64,000 nt of DNA from positions 11,438,893-11,502,892 of the forward strand of contig CP141149.1 in NCBI GenBank assembly GCA_035235625.1. Direction: 5' to 3'. Every line of letters begins with the position of its first letter. Positions within the stretch are counted from its first letter, which is position 1. The stretch comes from Saururus chinensis. Its lineage: Eukaryota > Streptophyta > Magnoliopsida > Piperales > Saururaceae. A model generated the notes under the pieces. It had not been told where the DNA came from, did no database searches, and was given only the letters and a program-made list of their open reading frames with translations. The position numbers were made by a program, and so were the translations under genes. Below, piece after piece: positions 1 to 12,476 of the stretch.

Positions 1-847
1 CTTAGACCTAAAGTTTTGAGTTTTTAAGAATTTCTTAAAGTTTTTAGTGAACAAAAGTATTTCATCATCTTCAATTGTCATTTTCTTTAGATTCTTCTAA
101 GGAATTTAGTGCTTTGGACTTCTTGAAAGACTTCTTATTTGTTCTTTGGGCATATTGTTTTCCTTTGGACTTCTCAAATAACTCTTTCTTGTTTACATAG
201 GACTCTTCTTTCACTTCAAAGGATCTAAAGTTTCCTATGAGATCCTCAATATCTAGTGTGTAAATTTTCTTATATTTATTAATTGCAACCACCTTAATTT
301 TGAATTTAGAAGATAAGGACCTTAAAATCTTCCTAACCACAAGGTAATCTAGTATTGGCTCTCCTAGTTGATCACATGTATTAACAATGTCCGATATTTT
401 AGCATAATATTAAAAAATTATTTCCTCTTTACTCATTATGATGTTTTCAAACTCTATTATGAGCATTTTCAACCAAGATGCCTTTACAGCTTCAGTTCTC
501 TCATTGTATTTGGCAAATTTCTCTCATGCTACTTTAGTAAATGTACAATTAGACATAAACCTATGCTAATATTTTCCTATGATATTGAATAATGCACTAA
601 GGGATTTACTATTTCGGTTAACAAATTTAGTCTCATTGACATCCAATTCACTCTCATCTTTTAGAATTGAATTATCATCCTTGTCTTTTGTTATTGGAGG
701 ACTCCAACCTTTAATCACAGCTTTCCAAACATTGCCACCAAGAGATTCAATAAAGGCGCTCATCCTATTTTTTCAATATAAAGAATTTTGATCATCAAAC
801 AAGGTTGGTATGTTCATGGAATTTCGTAAGTCCCTATGCTTAGCCAT
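1..847 (-). pseudogene. Ty1/copia gag remnant (DUF4219/UBN2-like)
   Basis: Decayed N-terminal gag of a copia-type retrotransposon, read right to left. It opens at an ATG at 847-845 (MAKHRDLR...). The family pattern 'F-D-x-x-N-x-x-Y-W-K-x-R-M' follows, with its Trp replaced by TGA just before MSAFIESLGG. Further down come 'VWKAVIKGW', typical of DUF4219, and at 340-71 'VRKILRSL' with a lysine-rich tail, typical of the UBN2 gag domain. Gag would form the virus-like particle. The frame is broken at the TGA and between about 566 and 340, and the window edge cuts the element, so protease and pol are not visible. No LTR was found to its right. The family assignment rests on recognised sequence pattern, not a search. 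Confidence 0.7.
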
Positions 848-2418
848 TTAATTATTTGAAGCAACCATTAAGATGAAAACAAAGTAAAAACACCCAATAA
901 ACTAACTTTAATCAAGCAAGGCAAAGATAATTCTAAGAGCAAGCAAAAACACATCTTAGGTCACAAAATCAACAAGTTTCATGATTAATTCTAGTAAGAA
1001 AATTAAGTAAAGTAAGCAAAGATTATATAGCAAACCTTAACACAAGCAAGATATATCTAGGAATAAAAACAAGCAAGAATAAGCAAGGTAGGCACACACT
1101 ATCATGCAAAACTAGATAGATAGCATGATTCAAAAGTAAAAATTTTAATCAAAATCCTTAGCTACTAATTGAGAGTTTAATATCCATCTAATATGCCTAG
1201 CTAATCACTAGATTACTTCTAACCCTAGTACTTGAACAAGTAATAACTTAAGAGATAGATGCAGACCAGTTAGCATTGACATATATGGAGCATTGGGATG
1301 GCATGACGAAAAATCAAAAATTTCTCTCTCACAATCGATGGACACAGTGATCAATCGATCTTGTAAAGTGATCGATCAACACATGAAATTGTTTAGTGTA
1401 AAATAAAATTGAGAGTTGGCAATCGATCAACCTATCTTAGCGATAGATTGATGCTATAGTGATATGGTTCTTAACTTCGTTTGTGATTAGAATTATAGTC
1501 CAAGTTTATTTCTTTTTAGTAGTATGCTTTCCTAGGAGTCTTTATTAAGTATTCCTTTGATTATTTAAGGATTTTCTCATTAGTTTTTCTTAATTTTGAT
1601 TAGTTAGTCATAAGGTAGTATAAAATTAGACAATCTATTCATAGTTATTCCACTATGAGTTATATGAATGCTTGGCTCTTCCATGCATGGAAAGCCGTAT
1701 CGACCGATACGAGTCCATATCGATCGATACATACCCTTGTCGATCGACACCGATACGAATAGGGGGTGATACGCCTCCCAAAGGATTTTTGATATGTATC
1801 ATCTGTATCGTATCAATATGGCTGATACATATCGATACTTTAATTTTTTTATTTTTAAAATTAATTTTTTTAAAAAACATTTTAATTTTTTTCTTAAAAA
1901 CAAAAATATAATTCAAAATCAACTTCTTTGAAGGTTTAAAAGATGAAGATGTTCTTAATATATTAAAAATATTTTTTAAAAAATTATATAAGATGAATAT
2001 AGGTGGGTCTATATAATTTAAATAATTATTTTTTAAAATATAGTGCTCCACAATTATACATTTACTTAAACATCTAACGTATGAGTTTCTCCATAATATT
2101 CATGTGACTCATATTAAATATTTTATTTGGTTCCAAAATCAACTAATTTGAGAGCACTTAATATGAGACAGAGGAAATAATAGTTTGTGCAGGACAAAGG
2201 AAGTAAAGTGTATGGTTCTAAAAAGAACAAATTTTAGAGCATGCATATTAGTTGATATGACCTTCTATTGTCTTATTATACTCGAAATATAAGTATTATA
2301 ATGATATATTATTAGTTATAATATTTTTTTATGTATATTAATGGGTTTACAACCATTTCGGTGCGTACCAAGCGTACCATTAACGTATACCCGTATCCAT
2401 GATCATCGATAATGTCAT
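848..2418. other. Non-coding AT-rich stretch with CGAT-rich palindromic patches
   Basis: No gene seen. The stretch is AT-rich, with two unusual patches: 1310-1450, with repeated 'GATCGATCAA'-like words, and 1690-1830, with 'TATCGATCGATAC'-like words on both strands. A weaker related patch lies at 2355-2412 (GTACC/GTATACC words). Open frames at 1653-2051 are by-products of this composition and show no protein family features. A fragment at about 2145-2180 ending in 'TTAATATGAGACAGAGGA' resembles a Stowaway MITE terminus, but I cannot define a partner end. Confidence 0.5.
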
Positions 2419-3746
2419 TTGTATCAATATTGCCTTCTATGCTTCCATGAGGGAATTAAGTTTTGTAATTTTTTACATTTGGAAGAAGAAAAAAAGGTTA
2501 TTCCTTTCTCCTTTTGTGAATTTACCCTCTATTTTTATGTGAATTTACCATTGAAATTCGTGAGAGATGAAGGTTGTGTACTAAAGATGGATTTGTTGAA
2601 AGAAATTCATCTCATTAATCCACCCCCGCATCATTTGGTGGCCTTACGCAAGTCCAACATGCCAACCCGACACCATGGAGGACATGCTGCAAGAATTGAT
2701 GAGATTAATGATCATGAATAAGTAGAAAGGTTGTCGTAATAGATTGAGGAGCTAACGCTTCATATGGTTGATTTGATGGCCATCGTTGATCACCAAAATC
2801 CCAACTTGGCTCAGCCCAATGACCAAGTTGATAATGATAAGCTAGAGGTTGATGCGCCTGACAAGAACCCTTTCACCAACGCTGCCATAAGTGGTGATGA
2901 GGAGGTAGACCAATTGCCTTGCCATGAAGATGGGCGATATGGGTGACTCTCACCACGAGCGCCAAGGAGACCAAAGGTTCATTTGCCCTTGAGGCAAAAA
3001 TAATATTGTGAATTGGCACTAGGAGGCCAGTTTGAAGATTGATATCCCTAAATTTCATGGGGGGATGCAGCTCAAAGAATTCATAGATTGGGTTGTTAAT
3101 GTAGATGACATCCTTAACTTCAAAGAGGTTCCTAAAGACAAGCATGTTCCCTTGGTGGCGACTATTTTTTAAGATCGAGCAGCAGTATGGTGGAAACAAA
3201 TCAAATCTATTCATGCGTGCCAAGGCAAGCCAAAGACTGTCAAGTGGGAGAAGTTGAAGAAACATATGAGGATAGACTTTCTACCCTATAACTTTGCTCA
3301 AGTGATGTATTAGTGATTACAAGACCTATGGCAAGGATTGAAATCAGTAAATGAGTACACCAAGGAATTCTAGCAATTGCTACATCATAATGACTTGGTT
3401 GAATCGAAAGAACAACGTTTTCTCGTTATATTAGAGGTATACATCAAATTCTTAAAGAGACCTTGAATTTATTTCATACATTTTCTTTGTTGGATACACA
3501 TTCAAGGGTGCTCTACTTGGAGAAGAAGCAAAGCCCCATTGGTAGATGCTTTGGGACGATTGGTGGTACTTCTCTAGCCATGCTGACTACCACTAATTTC
3601 AGAAGTGTGCAAGCCCCTTCTAAGTCTGCACCTTAAAGCACTTAAAACACAGAGCATCAAATTTCTATGTAATAACTGAAATAGTAAAAGATTATTCACT
3701 GAATATGATGAGAATGTTGAATTTATTGATGTTTATCATGATTACA

Positions 3747-3845
<99 letters not shown>

Positions 3846-4140
3846 AGGAAGTACTTCTAAATGAAGAGATAGTGGAAGGTGATCATGGAGAAGCTTTAGT
3901 GACATATCGCCTTTGTTTTACCCTAAGGATATGGAAGGAGATCGTTGGTTGAAGAACAATATATTTCACACTACTTACACTATTAGGAGCAAGGTTTGTC
4001 ATCTTGTAATTGATTCAGGAAGTTGTGACATTGTGGTGCTTGAAGAGGCGGTTCAAAAGCTTCAATTGAGCACTACACCCTATCCCCATCCATACACACT
4101 CTCTTGGTTGAATAAAGGAAGTGGGGTGCAAGTATCTAAA
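2419..4140 (+). pseudogene. Ty3/gypsy gag-protease remnant
   Basis: Decayed 5' coding half of a gypsy retrotransposon. In the region 3030-3310 the translation follows the retrotransposon gag domain: 'KIDIPKFHGG', 'EFIDWV', 'AAVWWKQ', 'KWEKLKKHM', 'FLPYNF'. It is interrupted by stops (for example after 'VATIF' near 3170 and at 3312). At 3913-4140 an aspartic protease is recognisable, with catalytic 'VIDSGS' and downstream 'PYTLSWLNKG'; in the family this is followed by pol. Pol is absent because the reading frame stops being retrotransposon-like at 4141, where an LTR-like sequence begins 'TGTAGCATCCC'. A (TA)n tract sits between gag and protease. Multiple in-frame stops mean it is non-functional. 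Confidence 0.75.
3750..3841. repeat. (TA)n microsatellite, about 46 units
   Basis: Uninterrupted TA dinucleotide run of about 92 bases inside the gypsy gag-protease remnant. The protein similarity resumes just after it ('DEEV...' at 3842), so it expanded within the old coding region. Confidence 0.95.
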
Positions 4141-5720
4141 TGTAGCATCCCATCTTTCTAAATTACTTTAAAAGTCAGAGTGACACTAATTCGTAATAAT
4201 AAAATATGGATCAAGATCAACCGTGTCCAAAAGAATAACAATTCATTAATTCATGTAATCATAAAAAAATTTACAAAACAAGGCATATCATGCCTTAGCA
4301 AAATCAAAGCAGCGCAATGTACATAATTAATATATAACAAAAGGACTTGAAAAATAAATCCAAAGGGTAGATTTTTGAAGTTCTATAAGCAATCTTCATT
4401 AACATCATCTTCTTCGTTCAGACCTGTGGCATATAGGAGTGGTGTGTATAATTATACTTAGTAGATAGAGATAAATTCTATTAGCATGTTAAAATATAAA
4501 GCATAATGAAATATGCGTAAAATATTCTCATAATAATTTATATTCAAAAGTCGACTGAAATTAATATTATTGACTAATAGAATCCAATGGACTTCTTATA
4601 CAAAAAGTCAGATAAAATAGTTCTTCACAGAATCTGATAAACTAGGATAAACCGTTCGTAACCAGAAATTGGATAAAAAATCATTCACAGAATGTCACTG
4701 ATACCGATCCAACGTACACCCGTACTCGTGGGGGCAACAAGATCAGAATGAAGAGGATCTTCTCATGATATCCAATTTCATAGGTGTGCCATATGCCTTA
4801 AAGGCGGTATCTAGGAGTCATAACTCCGATAACTTTTGGGCTTCATGCCAATTGCTACCTTTTAAATCTAATCAAAATCAATCATAACATCATTAAAATA
4901 ATACTAATATTTCAAAGAACATATCACGATGAAATTTTACTAAGAGGCGCACACGACACTATTATTTTAGCGCATGTTTACCCTTAATAATATTTTTTTA
5001 AAATATTATTTTATTTAAGAGATAAAGAAATTACGAAATAGAACGCCTAGTCGTAGCCCAAAATTAGACTTTAAGACTACATACCTTTATTCTTGAAATT
5101 GACTGGAGTAATGGCTAGCAGTTGAAGCCTCATCTTATTCTAGGACTTGGGAGTGGCGGGTAGAACCTTCCCTCGCGTCAGAACAAAATCTCCTTTTGGT
5201 CTTAGAAGCGATGAACGGAGCCTCCTCTTACGCTGGGAAGAATCTTATTCTAGAACGGAAGTGGCGTATAGAGTCTCCCATTTAAACAAGACGTTTTCTT
5301 CCTCCCGATCCAAAATTGACAAATGAAGCCTCCCCTTACCCCAAATCTTTCCCCAAATTTAAAGTAGCTAACTCAAAAAATAGATCCCTATATAATATAG
5401 AGTGTCATTGAATTAAATAAGAATAATTTTTTTATAAAAAAATTAAATGAGAAATGGCATATAAATAGGCTTTCAAAGCTTTAAAGTGGGTAAAAAAAAG
5501 AAAAGTGTGAAATGAGCCCTCCCTTCATCCATTTTATAAGAAATTAGAACTGTCATATGTGTGCCATGTGGCACATATCCAACGGCTAAAAAATGTTATC
5601 GTATATTAGTGCTAATACACGCGTAGTATGCAAGCTATGCAGCCATGCATCATCGCTTATGTCAAATAAGAGAGTTTTTAAAAATCTTATTTATATAATT
5701 TATAATAACCCCTCACTGAA
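4141..5720 (-). mobile_element. LTR-like sequence of a gypsy element (related to element B)
   Basis: Begins 'TGTAGCATCCC' exactly where the gypsy protease similarity is lost. This resembles the 'TGTCACGCCCC' end of the long LTR at 17119. The interior shares motifs with that LTR, for example 'ACGGAGCCTCC' near 5214 and the block of pyrimidine-rich 'CTCCC' words, also found near 20050-20120. The likely orientation is antisense, as for element B. The right end is uncertain; I set it near 5720, where the similarity fades. No TSD could be matched to the left flank 'CTAAA', so it may be truncated on the right. Confidence 0.45.
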
Positions 5721-8069
5721 ATTTTTTGGCTGGCTCTGTCCATCTTTGGAATCAGGACAACATCATTAACAGCGTCTTTACTTTGTAGAACTCCTATTCA
5801 AATTTCCCAATGAAAATCCAAGGTCCAGTTATGAAGGTCGATTGAGCAATTATCAAGTCCAAAGATCCGAGCGCTCAATCAGCAAGTTACTAGCATAAAT
5901 AACAGTGGTAAAGTAAGTGACATTATAGCGTAATTGACAATGGACATGCAACTTCCCCTCAGAAATTTTACCTAAAGAGAATATAGACTGGTTCGAATCA
6001 ACCCATATACGGCCAAGACGGGCCGACATACAATTATCACATACAGACTAGCTAGCCACCATTAATGAACTACGAATCTTTGAAGCTTTAGAAGTGCATG
6101 CACTCTAGTTTCACAGAGCTCGCTTTTTTGTGCTTGATTGATGCGTTCCTGGGTGTGTTGTTTCAGAGGTCTGCAATATTCCACAGTTTCCTAAACCCGA
6201 ATTACATGAGTTGTTCCATCATAGCCATTTTATCAACTTCCAGCTTTACCCTAAGCTTTCTAAGTAATATATTGCTACAAGTTTTGAAGTAAAAGTTAAT
6301 ATGCGCCCCATCTTATTAGCGTGTGCTACGTACCATAAGCTTTCTAGATAAGTATATTGCTATAAGATTTGAAGTAAACGTTCACTTACATGTATTTAGC
6401 GTGTGCTGCCCTAAATTTTTTACATAAGTATATTGTTATAAAATTTGAAGTAAAAGTTAATATGTACAGCTCACATATGTTAGCGTCTACATGTCACTGT
6501 AAGGTAAATATTTTTCATATTTTCTCTTTAACATAAGTCAAGCGTAAAAAAAAGCTTGGGAAGCATTTATCTTAAAAATTAACGACATATATGTTAGCGT
6601 ATATTAATATATATTAGCGAGTATACTGTCGATCTCAGATCTCAGCTCAAGCAAACCATAAAAACCACTTCCCACCGTGAGCCATTCCACGAAGATTCAA
6701 TGGTTAGAATACCCTAAGGGGAGGGGGTGGGCTCGCGGGTGATTTAAATCCACCTGCACCTTATTTTGATTATCAGATCCGACCTCTTGCACTGCCGTAG
6801 CACATGTAAACACGGGTAAGCCATGGCGCATATTAATGGCGTCTAATTTGAATTATAAAAAATAAAGTTAAATGCCAGTTATGCTTCCCTGGGCTGATGG
6901 GAGAGTGACGTTTACGCCTGCTTACGATCATGGAGGGACCGAGGAGCCGGACTAGTTACATACCTGTATGTCTGTGCTTGAAGCAAGGCGATAAAAAGAG
7001 CAGTATGTTGGGTGATATGTTTGGTGAAAAGGTAAAGGTGCACTGCAATGGGAAAGATTACCAGTAATAAAGGCAAATGCCTTTTGAGGGAGGCCTCTGG
7101 TAAAGTCAAGATGAGGAGCTCCTCATCAATCATCATGATATCTTCACCGCCGGATTTGAAAAAAGAAGTGTCGCACCCAAAGATATCATCATCATTGCGT
7201 GATATTTAGCCTGTGTAAAGCGGGCCCCCTATACCACCATGTCTCTCTATTATTATGTACTCATCTGAACTCATCCAATCATCATATTTTTAGTACTTTC
7301 TTTTCCTTTTGCTTTTGTTAGTCCGATGCTTAATTACTTAAAACCGTTAAATAACTATCTTTTTTAAATTAAATTAAAACAAAATGAGATATATAAGATT
7401 TGTTAATGCGTAATCTACAGTTTTTTTCTTTAGTTATTTAGATATTAAATTAAACTAAAATTAAAATATGAGACGGACATAAAATATAATGTATAGTGAT
7501 ATTTCTACGACAAAAATATACATAAAAATTTATATAAAAATTTTAATTAAATTTTATAAGTAAACCCCACACAAAGTTGACATAATTAAGCTTATTTATC
7601 TAAAATAATCAAAACTTATGTGTTAATTTTTATATAAATATATTATTATTTAAATATAATTTAGTTTAATAGTAGAGTTATATCATTTCATGGAATAAAA
7701 TTGAATTAAATGAAATTAGATAGAATAGCTGCGTGGCAGCTTACGAAAGCATATAAAATGCAATAATGATGAATAGAGGTAAAAATGAAAGTGAAATCAA
7801 CCGAATTTATTGAATGTTCCCAATAAGAAATTCAATGATTCTACGGAATTGAAGGCAGAAGCTTAATGAATTTGAAAATTTTAATTTGAAGGCAATTTGC
7901 TATCCAAACATAAAATTGGCATAATTTAGGTAAAATTGAGTAGAATATAGGCTAAATCAATATCCAAATAACCCCTTAGTCTATTTTGTCAACCTTCCTC
8001 AAATACTTTTCTAAACAAAAATAAAACACCCTTGATCTATATTAATTGTATGGAAAAAAAAATTTTATA
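5721..8069. other. Intergenic region upstream of the WRKY gene, no gene seen
   Basis: No coding pattern. It contains one short tandem array (listed separately) and long AT-rich stretches. Open frames at 6098-6292 and 6912-7136 lack family features. Confidence 0.6.
6252..6497 (+). repeat. Tandem repeat, three degenerate copies of about 80 bp
   Basis: Copies start near 6252, 6336 and 6412. Each runs 'TAAGCTTTCTA..AGTATATTGCTATAAG.TTTGAAGTAAA', then 'GTTAATATG' or a variant, then 'TTAGCGTGTGCT' or a variant. Short pieces of the same wording ('AAAAGTTAATATGC', 'TTAGCGT') recur near 6580-6620, 10370 and 11660, suggesting a local dispersed family around the WRKY gene. Confidence 0.75.
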
Positions 8070-8249
8070 CTCTCCATCTCATATTAAGAGCTCTAATTAG
8101 AGAAATAGTAAATTTTCTCAAAAAGGAAGCTCACAACTATGAGAATGGAAAATAACTTCTAAAAAGTTTTTTTAAGTAGCCATCTATTTAAATTGAACCA
8201 AATTAAGTTATAAATATGGGATAAGGCTGTTAATATGAGACGGAGGACT
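8070..8249. mobile_element. Stowaway-type MITE
   Basis: About 180 bp bounded by TA dinucleotides. The left end 'CTCTCCATCTCATATTAAGA' and the complement of the right end 'AGTCCTCCGTCTCATATTAA' form an imperfect terminal inverted repeat. They match the plant Stowaway consensus style (CTCCCTCCGTCCCATATTAA), which is mobilised by Tc1/mariner transposase. No coding sequence inside. Confidence 0.7.
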
Positions 8250-9087
8250 TATTAATTATTTTATTTTATGTTATCCTTATTTTGGTATTTAGTGGGTGCT
8301 TGGAAAAGATTTAGTGGACAAAATAAAGGTATTAATAAATTACTACTTTATATTATATTATATTTTTTAAATGTGAATAATTAATATAAGATAAAGAAAA
8401 TACTAAAAGTCCACGAATGCAATGTATTAGCAAAAGCTAGCTTTACAAAGAAGATAGTACAAAGTATAAAATGAAAATTAAGTAGACTAAATAGATAACA
8501 AAGGAAACATTGTACAAGTTTAAAAAGGGTAATAATGTGATAATTTACCACTACTTTAAAAAAAAATTGAAAATAATTAAAACATTCTTTTGGTTATTTG
8601 TGAACTCCATTGTCCTTTGAGAAATGCTACATCTTCTTCAAAATTTTCACCGTAAAACCTACTGTGTCCATAATTATCGTTATTTTATACGGTACCATAT
8701 CTAAACACCACGGTAATGCGTAGGCATAATAATATAAAACGAATTCGTCCAACCAACTTTCCAAGACCGTAAAAATCTCCTAGGCCTCACATTCAGCTGA
8801 GTGAGCCCACATGTTTTGTCGATGCGAAGAATTTAGTGGGACAGATTATGCGAATGATTATCATTTTTACGGTTTGAAAAGGAATTTTTAAGGTGAAAAG
8901 GCATCTTCCATATTATTAATTTTTTATTGCATAAACATTCATTATGTCAACTTTGATTTGCGGTCTGAATAAGTGCAACTTTTTTAATGGTGTCCATGTT
9001 TGGACCCTTGCTTCAGGTTTTCTCTATTTATGAGAAAGAGACCTGAAGAAGGGCAAACGCCAGCGGAAGCGTTTATTCCTCAACGGA
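8250..9087 (+). promoter_or_regulatory. Region immediately upstream of the WRKY gene
   Basis: No gene. Presumably holds the WRKY promoter and leader. I cannot single out a convincing TATA box. An in-frame TGA at 9031-9033 closes the WRKY reading frame upstream, and no ATG lies between it and 9088. Confidence 0.35.
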
Positions 9088-12000
9088 ATGCTCAGTCAGG
9101 GCACGTTGGACGGACATCACCAGAGGACAGTAGCACCTACAATGGGATTATACTCTCAAGAATGTTCATCCGGCTTTTCTGTCCCTCCCCAAATCGGATA
9201 CCAGCAGCTGAAGACTTTCAACGTTTCTTCTTCCACAGTTGGAGTAGGTGCTTCTTCTCCCATGCCGGAAAACCTTCCCCCTTTGATCTCAGAAAACAAG
9301 GATGTTGGATCTCATGCTCTTTTTTGTGGGGTAGCAGATTTTGGAACTTCCTCCCTACAAAGATTCAGCAGCAGCCTCTGGTATTACTGCAATCTCTCTC
9401 TTGCCTGATAAGTTACCTACTTGGCTATAAACCGATAATCTGAAGTCCAAATAATTCTGATCATCGCCTCTGTAAAAATATCCATTTATCAAAATATATA
9501 TACTGTAAGTCTCTATATTTTTTAACCTGTAAAACCAATGAAACATAAGCAGCCCAAAGAGATCATCACATCACGCAAAGTTGCATCCTAAAGCCACTAA
9601 GTAAAAACATGGAAAAAAAATCACTTTGGAGAGCGTTGGACAACCAGGGTATGCATGAATGATACCCTATAAATTATGAGAGTTTCTTTGTATCATCATG
9701 TTTCCATATCCCAATTTGTTAGTATCTCCATTCTTCGCTTTAATTTGTTGTCCTTTTGGAAATTTTATAGTCGTAGTTAATTTTACAAGCTAACTGTTTC
9801 TTGTATATATTATAGTCGTGCTGTGTACAATTTCTCTCGGTCTGTCTCTCTCAGACATATACGTATTGCACGTTTATGCTACAAACAAACTTAGTTCATT
9901 AAAAGTGTGTGGTACGTGACAGCAGGCCGTGGGGGGAGGCCACTTGCAAGAGATCTGAAAGAGAAGACCATTTGTCTGTAGCTGCAACGAAGATGAAGAA
10001 AGTGAAGGGGAGGAGGAGGGTCAGAGAGCCCAGGTTCTGCTTCAAGACCAAGAGCGACGTTGATGTTTTGGATGACGGCTACAAGTGGAGGAAGTATGGC
10101 CAGAAGGTGGTGAAGAACACGCACCATCCAAGGTACGCAACATGAAGTTTATCTACCGAAAATAACAATACATAAGAGGCTCTCAGGCTGTGAATCTAAC
10201 TGATCATAACTGTATGTTGAATGCATGGGCGCCAGCCTTCAGATTAACTCTTATAGTGTAGCCCGTCTGTTTTTGTGATTGATGAGCGAATGTAGGTTTA
10301 TCATTAATGTCCCATCTATATTTAATCGACATCAAGTTCATATATGGAAAATATTAAGGAAAAAGTTAATATACGCTTTGGCTCACACATGTTCGTCCTG
10401 GGAAGCTCTGCCGCATAGGAGCGCATGCCGGTGCCAACATTAATGGAACTCAAATAAAATGATCTAAATTAACTTTTATAGAGAACCCATGGGTTGATCT
10501 GGTGGATGAAAGAATGTAGGTTTAGCATTACTCTTTTTCTAATATTGTATTCTTCTCCATTCATTATATCTTCAAACACCTTTGTGTTTTTCTTCTAATG
10601 ATTGTCGAATTGTTGTTTTCTTGATAATATGAACATATGTAGTTGAAAAACAAAAACGATAACACAAAGATATGTAGATACAGAGAGGCTATGGTTGGGA
10701 GCTGCACTATCAACGAGTAGCACCCATAAATCAGAGGGCGAGCAGCTTTTTTGTGCACCTGTTGGTTGACGCAGGATGTGTAATTCGCGTACAGAAAGCC
10801 AACTGCCCTTGCAAAGTAGCTTTCTATGTGTAAGAGAATGCAACCCTTTTTATAAATAAAATTCCAAACGAAAAGTAAGCTATGTTCTAAACTAAACTTC
10901 AAACGAAAAATATAGTTTCTTAAAAGAGTAATGCAATTCTAAATGTCAAAAAGCTACTTCATCACTTTTACACCATTGGCATGTGGGGCCCACTTTCTCA
11001 CTTTTACAAATATGTAGTGTATGCAATAGTGTTTTGAGGAGTGAATATTCCTGTCGTTAAAATATTTTTCTTCCTAAAAATAAAAACTCCATTTAATTTT
11101 ACAAATGAATTAAAATTAATTTATTTTAAAATATTAGATGGAGTTATTAATGCTAGAAGAGCGAGTACTTCGATAGTCTAGATTCAAAAATTGAAATAAA
11201 CTAAATATCTTCATTGTAGTTTGCCAATCCAAACTATTAAACTTGGATGGATAAAGTACAGTCTACGACAACAACAACATACATGGTGCTCAAGAAATCA
11301 AACACCCTAATCTCCCATTTCTTATTTTGGTGTGGACCTAAAATCCCTAAAAGAGGTTTTGATATAAAGATTATAGATTGTGACATTCCTAGGGCACTTT
11401 CTCTACACTCATAGGCCTTACACTATTTATAATTAGATAAGAAAAAGTGAATCCCATATTGTCAAGTAGAACCCATTTTTTCTATCCAATCAAATGTAGT
11501 ATAAAGTATAAATAAAACAAAGTATGAATATCAGTTTTCAAAAACAATATAGTATAAAATATGCTAGAAAAGAATAGGAATTTTTAGAATTGAGTCAAAG
11601 TCAAATATACTCATTCACCTTTATAAGGAGTAAAATTGATTTAATATAAATATTTAAAAAAGTTAATATGCACCGAGTCACATACACGAAATGTGGATTA
11701 TACTCCATTCATCCCAAATTAATAGCTCCATTTGGCAAAAAAATATGCTTTGTATTAATAGCTTTATTTTGTTTAAATTTAGTGATTATGTAATTAAAAA
11801 AGAGTATCATATTCTCATTTTTACTTCTCTTAGAGGCAGGTTTCACTATTTAATAAAAAATTATTATTTTTATAAATGTAGCTATTAATATAGGGCAAAG
11901 GGAATAATTTGTATGTATGTCTATGAGCACTATATAAAGAGGACTTAAACAATTATGTTAGACCTAAAGTTTCGAAACTTAATAGTACAGATTCTTCAAA

Positions 12001-12293
12001 TCAATTGGCTTTGATTTATGGATTATAACCTTTAAACAAATTTTATTTTCACGGCTTTTATCTTTTTTGTAATCAAAGACATGAACTTTGCTCATCCTAC
12101 CATGTGCAGGAGCTACTATCGGTGCACACATGACAACTGCCGAGTTAAAAAGAGGGTGGAGAGACTCGCAGAGGATCCCCGGATGGTGATCACAACTTAC
12201 GAAGGGCGCCATGCACACTCGCCGTCTCACGATGAGGATGATGATCCTTCGCTTCACTCGAATTCCTCCTACCACTTCAAAGTCTGCTGGTAG
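9088..12293 (+). CDS. WRKY transcription factor, group IIc, WRKY13/WRKY12-like (three exons)
   Basis: Predicted exons 9088-9380, 9926-10132 and 12110-12293 give 227 residues. All four splice sites are GT/AG, and both junctions split a codon after its second base (Trp98, Arg167). The protein has '[10 protein letters not shown]' at the end of exon 1, a basic stretch '[16 protein letters not shown]' (121-135), 'WRKYGQK' at 152-158, and a zinc finger C172-X4-C177-X23-H201-X-H203, the group II spacing. The intron inside the WRKY domain at 'PR/SYYRC' is the family-conserved one. WRKY proteins are nuclear and bind W-boxes (TTGAC). Arabidopsis WRKY12 and WRKY13 act on stem secondary wall formation and flowering; a similar role here is inference. 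It is shorter than AtWRKY13 (about 304 aa), mainly before the basic region. The start at 9088 is the first ATG after an in-frame stop at 9031. Confidence 0.9.
10133..12109 (+). other. Intron 2 of the WRKY gene
   Basis: 1977-base intron with donor 'AG/GTACGC' and acceptor 'TGTGCAG/G'. It carries a Stowaway MITE near its 3' end and no other recognisable gene. Intron 1 (9381-9925) is 545 bases with donor 'TG/GTATTA' and acceptor 'AGCAG/G'. Confidence 0.85.
11703..11904. mobile_element. Stowaway-type MITE in WRKY intron 2
   Basis: About 200 bp flanked by TA on both sides. The left end 'CTCCATTCATCCCAAATTAA' pairs with the complement of the right end 'TTCCCTTTGCCCTATATTAA', and subterminal 'TAGCT' follows on each side. 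It is AT-rich and non-coding. It lies about 200 bp before the last exon, so it could affect splicing or expression (inference). Confidence 0.65.
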
Positions 12294-12470
12294 TACATTC
12301 ACCTCGCCCAAGGATTGTAATCCCAGCTGATGGCCTTTAAAATGCTTGCACTGACATTTGCCTTTAGTTTGGGGGCTAATGTACATGATGTGAGTAGATA
12401 AAGCAACTTATATAGCTTTCCAGTTTGCGTTGGATGATGTCAAAATAATGAACTAACATGGTTTTCAGAT

Positions 12471-12476
12471 AATAAA
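12471..12476 (+). terminator. Possible polyadenylation signal of the WRKY gene
   Basis: AATAAA, 178 bases after the WRKY stop codon. Position is plausible; no other evidence. Confidence 0.4.

Noticed and set aside
9000-9443. 147-residue plus-strand frame overlapping WRKY exon 1 in another phase
   Set aside because: The frame starting at 9088 joins in phase to exon 2 and carries the family-typical 'SLQR..LW' end; the longer frame does not.
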